DNA of 64,000 bases from Pomphorhynchus laevis (lineage: Eukaryota > Acanthocephala > Palaeacanthocephala > Echinorhynchida > Pomphorhynchidae). The notes below the pieces were generated by a model, which saw nothing but the letters and a program-made list of their open reading frames with translations, had not been told where the DNA came from and did no database searches. Below are positions 53,745 to 63,219 of this stretch, in pieces. The position numbers and the translations under genes are program-made. How positions within the stretch are numbered: position 1 is the first letter of the stretch; the number at the start of each line of letters is the position of its first letter. Location of the stretch: contig WNNJ02001098.1 in assembly GCA_012934845.2 (NCBI GenBank), positions 62,001 through 126,000 on the forward strand, in the 5' to 3' direction.

Positions 53745-54290
53745 TTATTGTGTATACGACATAATATTGTAAGAGACAGAATAGCGAAGGACCTCACAAA
53801 AATATATTGCTCAGTATCGATTGAACAATGTCTTCAAAAACTACCAAGTGGAATAATATTTGAGCGCTCCAATACGAAATAAGATCAGAATACAATACTT
53901 GATATTATATGCAATGTTCTGTAAGGGGATAAAACCGAGGAGACCTTGATAGACGTGTGTATTTTCAGGCGTCTAACTCTGATTAATACATCTAACAATA
54001 CTTCTAATATATTTCAATATCACGAGAAGCGGAAAATACCAAAATACGATTAACGAATATCTCGTTTTGAGCGCTCGACGATTTATCCGATTGTGCTTGC
54101 ATCTAATAGAGGATTTGGTAAAATTGGAGATAAAGTCATAAAACATATGGCAACGTTATAATCAAAGAGTACAAACGAAACTTAGGGGTGACATTAGGAA
54201 ATTTAGAACAACTGTTGGTTTTAAATTGCAAAAATGGCATCAATGTGTGTAAGAGCTGCACGTTCATCATACGAATGTCCAGTCAATGAA
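53745..54290 (+). pseudogene. REL-LINE C-terminal endonuclease
   Basis: RHNIVRDRIAKDL (the conserved RHNxxRD), LIDVCIF (a putative catalytic D-x-V strand), YHEKRKIPKYD and YPIVLASNRGFGKIGDKVIK. These follow the order of the restriction-like endonuclease in the copies at 30 and 61 kb. Stops and frame changes are present. It is probably the same LINE insertion as 46,855-48,434, separated by nested insertions. Confidence 0.65.
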
Positions 54291-54299
54291 CTTAGAGTT

Positions 54300-54455
54300 T
54301 CCCTTATTTTACTATTATTGACACTATATTTCACTATTATTAACATAATATTTCATTATTATTGACACCTTATTTCACTATTATTGACGTTATATTATTA
54401 TTGACACATTATTTTACTATTATTGGCATCATATTTCTCTATTATTGACATTTGC
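54300..54455. repeat. 20-22 bp minisatellite, about seven units
   Basis: Units like ATTTCACTATTATTGACACC are tandemly repeated with variation. It lies upstream of the LINE endonuclease frame at 54,633. Confidence 0.75.
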
Positions 54456-54632
54456 TATTATTATTTATATTATTATAGAATATTTTTCTATTATTATAAC
54501 GTTGAGGGCTTTAGGACATTGCTAAATGAGGGAATAGCTAAATGATTTAATAATTTCTATATACTCATTCTGGTAGAAACATTACTTACTGACAAAATTT
54601 CGATCGAGGGATTTTACACTTTCGATACTCCA

Positions 54633-57600
54633 GTGATAATTATGCCTAGAGGACGGCCTTCTGGTAGAATTCAAAATGCGATCAAACCTTCCTTACTTAA
54701 AGCGGCGAACATTATTAATAATCTGTCTAAACTACTGCAGTTTACCCACAGCTTAAAGCCTACTATAATAGCAGGATATTTTAATGCTAGAAATGATGTG
54801 ACTATTTCAGATAAGCTGTTCTCTTTAAAGGAATATCTCGAATCGCAAAACCTTGCACTACATGCACCTGAAGAGAAATGGTCGTACGAATCTTGGAATG
54901 GAAGAAGTTGCGTGGATATGGTATTCTCGAACATTCCGATTGTAAGAATAAATATTGAATTAGCGTTCGTCAGATCACTTATACGCATCATAAGCTAGTA
55001 TCGTATTTGTTTGGAGAAGAAATATTTTGAAGGTTTTCTTAAAGCCCATGCAACCATGTCGAATTTTCTGTAAAATTAGGATTAATATTGACATTATCGA
55101 TCTTTTATATGAATTGTTAATAGCAGGAGATCTTGCTGCTAGTCTTACATGCTTGACAAAGTCGTTGGTGGATGCGTGCTATTCGACTAGGGCAAGCAGG
55201 AGAACTTACCAGGTCTCTAACAAACCGAATTGGCTTAGGCAGTTTCAACGAGAGCTTATAAATTTCTGTAAACTATCGAGAAACAATATAGAATTACGTG
55301 AAGAGTACGTTCGTTATCGTAGATTATACTGTCAAATTCTTTCCTACTTTAGGAAGACAAGCTTGCGTAAAGCTGAGGGTATAATCCCGGAAAAGGCCGG
55401 GAAAACGTCATGCTTACTAACACATCGAAATTGCTCAAATAAACCTGGAATTCCAATTAGCAATTGGGCTCAGCATCTTTTCGAAGTGCTTAGTCAGGCG
55501 TCAGGGTCGTTGTCATAGATAGGTTTTCCCTATATTGATCATGTTCTTGATAATTTGGATCCTATCAATCATCCCTTCGACTCATCAGAAATACTAAAAG
55601 CATTAGGCAATATAATGAAAAAGCAGGGCCAGACGGTATATGTACAGAACATATATTCACATATTTTCTATTATTAGTCAATTACTAGGTATTGCTTTTC
55701 AACATACTACTCAGGGGAGTGAGGTGCCAAGCTACCGATACCGAGGAACGACGGTATAATTAAGATGTTATACAAAGATTCGGAATCTTATAGTGATATG
55801 AACTCATATAAAAATATCATACTCCTTAATCACTCGTATAATGTTCAAACACGCGTAGTGGCTGCACGTTTAATCACATTTCGTAGTGAATTTATCCCAC
55901 AAAAGCAATATGGATTTAGTCCTAATGGATTAACCATCGATGCTTTGTCAAGGTGTGCTCGCAAGTTAAGGATGATTTCGATTTCAGGCGTTCACTGTAC
56001 GCTATATTCATAGATTTTCAAAAAGCATTTGACTCAGTATATCGAACAATATTGCTTGAAAAACTAGCCTTTAAAATATACATTGCAGGTAACATCCTTA
56101 AATTAATCTATAAGTTACTTCAACCAAGCTGTATGAGAATATTTGATGGGCCAAGCTTATCGGATGATTTTACAGTAGACAAAGGAGTGTTACAAGGTGA
56201 TCAATTTAGTCCTCTACTCTTTTCCTTTATGTTATAAATTTGCCTTCATTTATTTGCAAGCAATTACCTTCTGTAAGCTGTGTATTGTACGCAGATGATC
56301 TTGTCATAATGACCCATCATGTAAGCTCGGCACAAAGTGCACTTAATCGCCTAAGATACTATTGTGGTTGTAATCAGCTAGAGTTAAATATATCCAAATC
56401 GAAAGCCATGAAGTTTAAGAAAGGTGAACGTCTTGCTTGTAAATACTATTTGATTTATGATGATACTTTCTTGGAGTTCTGCAATAGTTATTAGTTTTTG
56501 GATATTTTGATGACTTCGCAATGGTCCTTTAAGAAACATGTAGAGTTAAAAGCGGTCAAGATTGCTTTAACAAGTTTGTATGCTAAGAACTTAGGTGCGC
56601 TATCATTTTAGGGGATGGCCTCCGTTATTTTTGCGTGATGCTTCTTCCCATTATATTATACGGCGTATCATCATTCTGGTCGGACTTATTAGCTATGAAT
56701 TTTGGTCAAATTGATCTTTGTAAATAGAAATTCTTGAAGCGTATCCTTGGCCTTCTGTAAAGCCGTCATCCACGGTATTCGCATCTATATCTAGAGTAAA
56801 TTTATATTATGCAACTAAAACATTCTTTTAGCCTTCCTCAAACTGACCAATTTTTAGGAAAAAACAACAGTTATCAGGAAAAGCTATCACGGGTAGACTC
56901 TAATTATTTTCTGATGCCGGCGTATACACAATCTAAATGGATGAACGCAAGAGCTATTAAACGACAATTAATTTGGCGGGATTCTTTTAATGGTAATATA
57001 TGATAAGATATGCAAAATTAAGTTATCATGTCATCTTAAAGGCCCGAACTGTGTTTGTAGATACTGTGATCGTAGCTGCGTATTTTTACTTCACATTTGT
57101 TTGTCTATATTTCGTAAACATTCCCTTGAGTTGTGTAGATAGGTTAGGTTAGTATATGCTTTGCAAACCATCGATGCTTCACAACACTGGAAAGAAACCA
57201 TATCAATAAAGAATTAAAGAATTGGTTGTTAAACATGATAATCAAACGGAATGCTGCGCTTATGAATGAAGAGCACACAAAATTATTGCAAATTGATTTT
57301 TATTCTTTTCTGTTTTGCTCGTAACCGAGAGGTATAGTGGGCTTAATAACGCTCTTTATGAACAAAGGAAGATAATCAAATACATGGAGAGGGTAAATAT
57401 ATTGAACGAGCGTCATTCGTTCCAGCAGTATTTTTGTTTCTGGGAGGATCTAGAACCGAGTCGTCGATTTTATTTAAAAGAACCAAGAGCTACTACAACT
57501 CGTACAATGAAAAGGTCAATAGAATGCAAAGCGAAGTTAGTATAATAATGGCCAAGATGATATATCGCTGTGTCCGCAGTGCGCGATCAGCTATCCATTT

Positions 57601-57660
57601 CCCTTGCAATTGACAATAAGAAATATTGACGGGCCCATTTGCGGGAAGCCATTATATCAG
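54633..57660 (+). mobile_element. LINE (AP endonuclease and RT), decayed
   Basis: 54,633-54,998: PRGRPSGRIQNAIK, IIAGYFNARND, GRSCVDMVFSNI (endonuclease). 55,027-55,518: spacer with KPNWLRQFQREL. About 55,620: AGPDGICTEHIF. 55,953-56,494: FIDFQKAFDSVYRTILLEKL, KGVLQGDQFSPLLFSFML and VLYADDLVIMTHH with intact YADD, then ELNISKSKAMKFK. C-terminal remains include CHLKGPNCVCRYCDRSC, a Cys-rich finger, and LCPQC near 57,570. About ten frame breaks. Relatives are at 36.8, 43.3 and 44.4 kb. Confidence 0.75.
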
Positions 57661-57869
57661 CAATGGTTGTTTAGTATTGTAAAAATACTATTATTAAAAA
57701 GTTATTATATTTTGAGTTTAAAGTTCTGATGATAATAAACTGATTATTATAGAAAATATTGTGGAAAATTTCTTATTATAAATAGCTAATTTCGATTCTT
57801 TCCTGCTACTACCGCTAGATCCTGCACTGCGCTCGGCTTGGGTGTGCTGTTATTTTATAATATTTTGCA
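57661..57869. other. No gene seen
   Basis: AT-rich sequence between the LINE and the REL-LINE; nothing recognised. Confidence 0.4.
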
Positions 57870-57879
57870 ACGCGGAAGT

Positions 57880-58010
57880 CTAGAAGAATTCTGCAGCTCA
57901 AAATTGAATCATATTTAACACACAGAGCGATAACAAGAGATAAGCCTTCAGATAAATTATTGTGTTGTGGATGCAACGGACAGAATGCCAAATGCAAATC
58001 ATGCAAATGT
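57880..58010 (+). pseudogene. REL-LINE N-terminal Cys motif
   Basis: The frame reads LLCCGCNGQNAKCKSCKCIGW. Such a Cys-rich C-x-G-x-NAKC-x2-C-x-C motif sits in the N-terminal region of REL-type elements. 57,925-57,996 of it is repeated at 59,529-59,600. It is cut by the MULE at 58,019. Confidence 0.55.
57925..57996 (+). repeat. 72-bp direct repeat flanking the MULE, left
   Basis: Identical to 59,529-59,600 except one base (GTTGTGG versus GTTGCGG). It ends 22 bases before the MULE, while the right copy begins 4 bases after it. Far too long for a MULE target duplication. Confidence 0.9.
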
Positions 58011-58018
58011 ATCGGCTG

Positions 58019-59524
58019 GGTCCATTTTTCACATTATGTGAAAAATGGTCCTTTTTTCACATAAATTTTTTACCCCTAAAATGAAAATAAATCTCACTGG
58101 AAAAATAATAAAGAGCAATAGAAAAGGTGATAAAATAGCTCATGAAGGCTATTTCTACAATTACACAAAGACCGAGTTGGGCAAGAAGCATTGGCGCTGC
58201 AATAAGCGAGGGTGTAACTCAATATTGAAGACGGATATTGGGAATGTATTGTGGGATGTTGTAGGTGTTCATAACCATCTATGAGATGAAGTTAAATATC
58301 ATCGAACACTTCTCAAAGAAAAAATAAGGATCAGGGCTTTGAATTCAAACGAATCATCGAGGAATGTAGTCCTAAATGTTATAAAGGATAATCAAACTAT
58401 AAAGGTTCCTCTAAATTTGAAGAAACTTAATAGCTATGTAACAGATGAAAGAAGGAAAAACAACTTTACAACAGTAAAAGATTACGACATTCCTTTGGAG
58501 CTCCAAACTACTACAGATAATAATAAGTTTTTATTTTTTGATAGTGGAGTTAAAGATAAGGATAGGGTCGTAATATTTACAACTGAAGCAAACATCTCTA
58601 ATCTTGAAATATCAAACATTCTACTTTGCGATGGAACATTTAAGACAGCCCCTTCAACATTTGAACAGTTATTTACTATTCAGATAAAGGTTAGTGGAAC
58701 GTTTTTGCCTGTGATGTACTGTTTCATGAAAAATAGAAGAGAGGAATCGTATGACAAAATATTTGGTTGGATAAAAACAAACTACCCAAAGGTTACTAGT
58801 AGTCAGAAATTTATCATTATCGATTTTGAATTGGCAAGTTATAACTCCTTACATTCTCATTTCGATAATTCTACATTATATGGATGTAACTTTCATCTTG
58901 GTCAAATTGTTTGGCGAAGAGTTCAGATGTTGAATTTTTCTAAGGAGTTCATCAATAATCCTCAAACAAAGCTTCTAGTTAAGATGATACTTGCATTATC
59001 CTTTGTCCCGCCGTCTGACGTGTTTATTGTGGCTGCAAGGTTAAAGAATTATATAATCGAAGAAAGATCTTTGGATGTTTTAATGCTTTTTGAATGGTTT
59101 CAGGGTGAATATCTATCGAATGAAACTTGTAACAAAAAGATATCATTTTGGAATGTTTACGAGAGAACAGAGATGAATATTCCCAGAACCACCAACTCTC
59201 TTGAAGGTTACCATAGGCATCTAAATAGCTTGATTGATAGTAAACAGAGTTCTATAATTCCAATTCTAAATGAACTAAAAAATGAACAGTTAATCGTGGA
59301 TAACAAGATTTTACTACTTCTTCATGAAGATATAAAAATACCCGAAGATCCCGTGAAATCCCTTTTGGCTTCCTACAAGTTGCTTCCAAGTATAGATTAT
59401 CTCAAGCATATTGCTCTGAATTTTCATTGGAAACTTGACTAATAAAAATTTTATTTAATTTTTTTACCCATGTTTTTCATGTGTGAAAAAAGGACCATTT
59501 TTCACATAATGTGAAAAATGGTCC
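58019..59524 (+). mobile_element. MULE-type DNA transposon with palindromic ends
   Basis: About 43-bp terminal inverted repeats (58,019-58,061 and 59,482-59,524) read GGACCATTTTTCACATTATG from the outside, with one or two mismatches. Each terminal repeat is itself a palindrome: the right end is a 33-bp perfect palindrome about a single central base. Inside is one transposase gene. No clear 8-10 bp target duplication is visible. The compact 1.5-kb size and almost intact gene suggest a fairly recent insertion. Confidence 0.85.
58081..59442 (+). pseudogene. MULE transposase with FLYWCH-like zinc finger, one stop
   Basis: The likely start is the ATG at 58,081 (MKINLTGKIIKS). An earlier ATG at 58,045 lies in the terminal repeat. 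An FLYWCH-like finger follows: YFYNYTK, HWRCNKRGC, then VVGVHNH. A TGA at 58,282-58,284 interrupts the frame, which then continues without another break to 59,442. The MULE DDE domain shows LLCDGTFKTAP (first Asp), FIIIDFELASYN (second Asp), the CNFHLGQ C-x2-H, and NSLEGYHRHLN (Glu). All three acidic residues are present. Function would require readthrough or reversal of one stop codon; otherwise the gene looks whole. Confidence 0.85.
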
Positions 59525-59528
59525 TAAG

Positions 59529-59625
59529 GAGCGATAACAAGAGATAAGCCTTCAGATAAATTATTGTGTTGCGGATGCAACGGACAGAATGCCAAATGCA
59601 TTCTGTCCGTTGCATCCGCAACACA
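59529..59625 (+). repeat. 72-bp repeat, right copy, ending in a 28-bp-arm hairpin
   Basis: 59,529-59,600 repeats 57,925-57,996. From 59,565 the sequence folds back on itself: arms 59,565-59,592 and 59,598-59,625 are perfectly complementary (TGTGTTGCGGATGCAACGGA outward in) around the loop CAAAT. The fold-back suggests a template switch during repair or reverse transcription. Confidence 0.9.
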
Positions 59626-59639
59626 TTAGGGAAAAACTC

Positions 59640-61440
59640 TAACAATTACATCCTAATTCAAGATAAGTTTATTCAGACTCGATATTAAAAGTTCCGGTTC
59701 CGGGATTCGTTAATCATTATTTAAATCAGGTTTCAATCTGTTTCCGTAAGTAATATCATTTCCGCTGCACGTAGCACACAAGGATCTGCAGGTCCTTCAG
59801 CCATGGACGTACATAATTGGTGTATCATGCTAGATTTATTTGGTCATAGTTCGATTAAATTAGCAGAATCTTTAGCTAGTCTAGAAGTCCCAATCGCTAC
59901 CTCGTTACTGCCATCTGGCTCTCTCAATGTTTTTACGGCTAGCCGTCTCATTCCCCTTGACAAAAATCCTGGGGTTCGACCTATTGGATCGGGAACTTCG
60001 AAAGCAGAATCATAGGAAAAGTTTTATGCGAGATTATACAAGAAGATTTACAATCAGTAGCATGTCTTGAACAGCTGTGTGTCGGTCAGCGTTGTGGGGT
60101 AGAAGCCGCAATTCACTAAGTTGCTGAGCAATTCAGACAATGTCAATATGTTGCGATTCTTCAAGTAGTATTATCTATGCATCAAACGCATTCACTGTAT
60201 AAATAGAAATCTAGCGCTAAAAATATAAAGTTTATGTCCATATATGTAAACACTTATGGCAAATTTCTACATTGGCCCTACTTCATTGTTGTCGATGGTG
60301 ATATTATCAATGCGGAAGAAGGTTCACACAAAATGACCCACTCTCAATGTTTGCCTTTGCCGCACCTCTAATAAAACGGATTCAATCTTCAATTCCAGAT
60401 GTATCTCACATATGGTATGATGACGATTAGAATTGTGTGGGGAAGATTGAGAGCTTGGTTGAGGTTTGGAACCTCCTAAGACAAAATGAACACAAGTATG
60501 AATTTATGCTTCATGAGCGAAAATGTGAAGTAGTAGTGCATGAACAAAATTTAGTTTCTTCGGAAATTGTATTTCATGGATGCGGAATCAAAATAGTCAC
60601 AAATTGAATACGAATTTTGGGATCGGTTATTGGAACACAATATTTTATCGACGAATTTATCACTGAAAAAGTTAGGCGTTGGGCTGACCTAGTATCCAAC
60701 CTTACAAATGTTGCAAAACTGAATGCTCATATTGCGTATGTAGCCCTGACTCAGTCCCTCGAGTATAAGTGGACTTATTCATAAATAACATGTGAAGGGA
60801 GTCTAAATTCATACGCCAGTCTGTCTGATTTACTGTTGAAACAGCTTATTCCGGTAATAACAGGTTTAATAGTGGATAATGAATCTGTCTTATGTTATTG
60901 TTGAGCAACCTACAGCAACACGGGATATGGATGCAAGACTCGACATTTAATGCAACGGTTTATTCGGTGATACAGTAGAGCGGTCCCTACTGGATATTTG
61001 TACATTCGACCACCCAGTCCAATCGTATCGTTCGAATAATCAGGATAACCACATCAATTACCACACACAAAGAAAAATTGCCAAGTACAGTGAACGTGTT
61101 GCCAAGTACAGCGAACGTGTTGCAAAGTTTGAAGACGCAAATTTTTACCCGTTCGTAATAGCGTGTAACGGTGCAATGGAAAATGAGGCTCAGCTAATTC
61201 TGAAGCGTATGGCAAAATTGGAAGTTTAAAAATCTAAACGACCGAACAATCGTTGCATTGAAGACCTTAGAGTGGACATTGGTTTTCTAATGACTAGGTA
61301 GGCTTCATTCGCATTGCGAAATGGGAGGTCGATTACTGGAAGGTTTGCAGGAATTGCAATGGAAAATTGAATTGGTGATACGATAGATGATCTTATAATT
61401 CAAGATACACTGTCGTGTCGGGATGTTCAAATTTGATATC
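59640..61440 (+). pseudogene. REL-LINE RT and restriction-like endonuclease, decayed
   Basis: GSAGPSAMDVHNW and SRLIPLDKNPGVRPIGSG (59,785-59,990) are hallmark RT N-terminal phrases. Then come CVGQRCGVEAAIH, a GDPLSMF-like motif B and YDDD in place of YADD near 60,418. HERKCEVVVHE and EKVRRWADLVSNL follow. The C-terminal endonuclease shows DICTFDHPVQSY, QRKIAKYSERV, and FYPFVIACNGAMENEAQLIL. A 24-bp in-frame duplication repeats KYSERVA at 61,080-61,130. Many stops and frame changes. It is the most complete of the REL-LINE copies in the window. Confidence 0.7.
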
Positions 61441-61639
61441 TTATTTTTTATTTCAATCGAGACGTTTTGGATTGTTCTATTGTTGCCCGTTAGGGGACTT
61501 TGAAAGTATCATGTTTATTTTGATTTAAAATAATATTTTTTCCAAAAAATATTATATACTACCCAAGTGTTCATTTTATTAGCATTTTATCACATTTATA
61601 TAACATTTTTATATTGACAATGTATTTCATTATTATTAA

Positions 61640-61760
61640 CATCTTTTTCACTATTATTAACAATATTTTACCATTATTGACATTATATTTCACTATTATT
61701 GACACCATATTTTACCATTATTGACATCGTATTTAACTGTTATTGACACTTTACTTCATT
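61640..61760. repeat. 20-22 bp minisatellite
   Basis: About six units of the type ATTTCACTATTATTGACACC. Same family as at 34.8, 45.5 and 54.3 kb. Confidence 0.75.
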
Positions 61761-62285
61761 AATGTTGAAATGTCAACTCAATGGTATTTATTTAAAATAC
61801 CAGAGTAAAAATTGTAAAATGTAAACCTATGAAGAACTACATATAATAAACAAGTATTTAATCAAATAAAATCCAAAAGTTTCATTGCTTTTCTATTCCT
61901 GTAGGTATGTTTTTAGTATCTTTCATTCGAAACTATTAATTTTTCAATGACCTGGTAATACATCAATAATTACATATTCTGTTAAAATTACATTAATGTG
62001 CATATAATCCTCTGCTTAGATGAACCATTCCCTCAATAAATAATAACATTTTAAGTTTGAGGACGTCAGATAATCTTCTGTTTATTTTGAACCGTTTCAT
62101 CAATAAAATACACTATATTGAGTTCGTCAATGTCGGAATTATTGCAAAACAACCTAATAACTATAGGCTTTTAATACTTGAGTATATGCACATCAATGGC
62201 AGAGGAGAAATGATGAACGGTAATAAATCAAACTATACTTTAAGGAGGAGGGTAGTATAAACAAGACAAGTTTCAATTGGATGGA
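61761..62285. other. No gene seen
   Basis: AT-rich with only short frames. CTTCTGTTTATTTTGAACCG/ATAATCCTCTGC phrases are weakly repeated near 62,000-62,100. Confidence 0.4.
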
Positions 62286-62289
62286 ACGA

Positions 62290-62480
62290 ACAGACTGAAT
62301 GCACAGACTAAATAAACACACTAAACGAACGAACTTTATGAATGGTCTAAACGAACGATCTAACGAGCGGTCTGAACGAACGGGCTGTACGAACGGACTG
62401 ATCGAATGAACTGAACAAACAAACTGAACGAACGTAATCAAACTGAACGAATAATATTAACGAATGGACTGAACATACAC
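62290..62480. repeat. Degenerate 12-13 bp minisatellite
   Basis: CTGAACGAACGGA and variants (CTAAACGAACGAA, CTGTACGAACGGA) are repeated about fifteen times. Reading frames across it on either strand are repeat-derived. Confidence 0.85.
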
Positions 62481-62507
62481 ACTGAATTCGTCTGCAAGCT
62501 TATTATT

Positions 62508-62575
62508 AGTGTGCTTGTAAGCGCGTCGTTGACACGCATTTGTCACTCAAAATAAATTTATCTTATTATTAAGAA
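62508..62575 (+). mobile_element. LINE 3-prime tail
   Basis: GTGCTTGTAAGCGCGTC, GTTGACACGCATTTGTCACT, CAAAATAAATTTATCTTATT. It is the shared LINE tail without any recognisable coding part. It directly follows the minisatellite, which may be the transcribed 3-prime part of the same insertion. Confidence 0.65.
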
Positions 62576-62659
62576 GTTCCATCGATAGTATGGACTAAGA
62601 AAATTTCTTAGTATTCTTCAGTAGTACCCATGGGAGTAAGGCAATTTTTGTAAACAAGT

Positions 62660-62870
62660 ACTATCTTGAGAAGAGCCTATGTGTATGACCGAAACGTTGT
62701 AAAAATTTATGAAAACCTCTTCCCGTGTGAATAATTTATTATGCCTAAGCATAGAATCAGATTTCTTTCAGTGACCGTTGAAAATGGTCACTGTGTACGA
62801 CCGAAACGTTGTAAAAATTTATAAAAAGAACTCTTCCCGTGTGGATAATTTATTATGCCTAAGCAGAGAA
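62660..62870 (+). repeat. Two tandem modules with CGAAACGTTGTAA
   Basis: TGTGTAxGACCGAAACGTTG, TAAAAATTTAT, CTCTTCCCGTGTG, ATAATTTATTATGCCTAAGC is present twice (62,679-62,755 and 62,792-62,870). CGAAACGTTGTAA is the phrase seen at PLE ends at 16.9 and 24.3 kb. A CTTGAGAAG phrase precedes the first module. It is probably a tandem pair of PLE termini without coding sequence. Confidence 0.5.
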
Positions 62871-62999
62871 TAACATTCATGTCTGTAAATCGTCATTTTT
62901 GTCTGACATGAGTCTTCAAGCAAGAAAAAATCATCGATTAAATTTAATTATGTCGCATAACGCTGCAAAAAAGTCAGTATACAACCCTTTTCAGTTATA

Positions 63000-63165
63000 T
63001 TGATTCCTTCGTTCAGTTTTATTGACCTTTTTCAGTTTATTGACTCTATTTTTTTTCAGTTTTATTGACCCTTTTTCAGTTTTATTGACCCTTTTTCAGT
63101 TTTAATGACACTTTTTCAGTTTTAATGACCCTTTCTTTCAATTTTATTGACCCCATTGAAAATTT
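63000..63165. repeat. 21-bp minisatellite, CAGTTTTATTGACC type
   Basis: CCTTTTTCAGTTTTATTGAC is repeated about seven times with variants. The unit length and TATTGAC core resemble the other minisatellite family (TATTGACACC), so the two may share an origin. Confidence 0.8.
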
Positions 63166-63219
63166 TTTGATATTTTTTTAAATATCCTTAAAAATATTCA
63201 TTCCCTTTTCAGCGACTCG

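Noticed and set aside
62193-62441. Minus-strand frame of 82 residues rich in Val/Arg/Ser
   Set aside because: It lies wholly in the CTGAACGAACGGA minisatellite and reflects the repeat.
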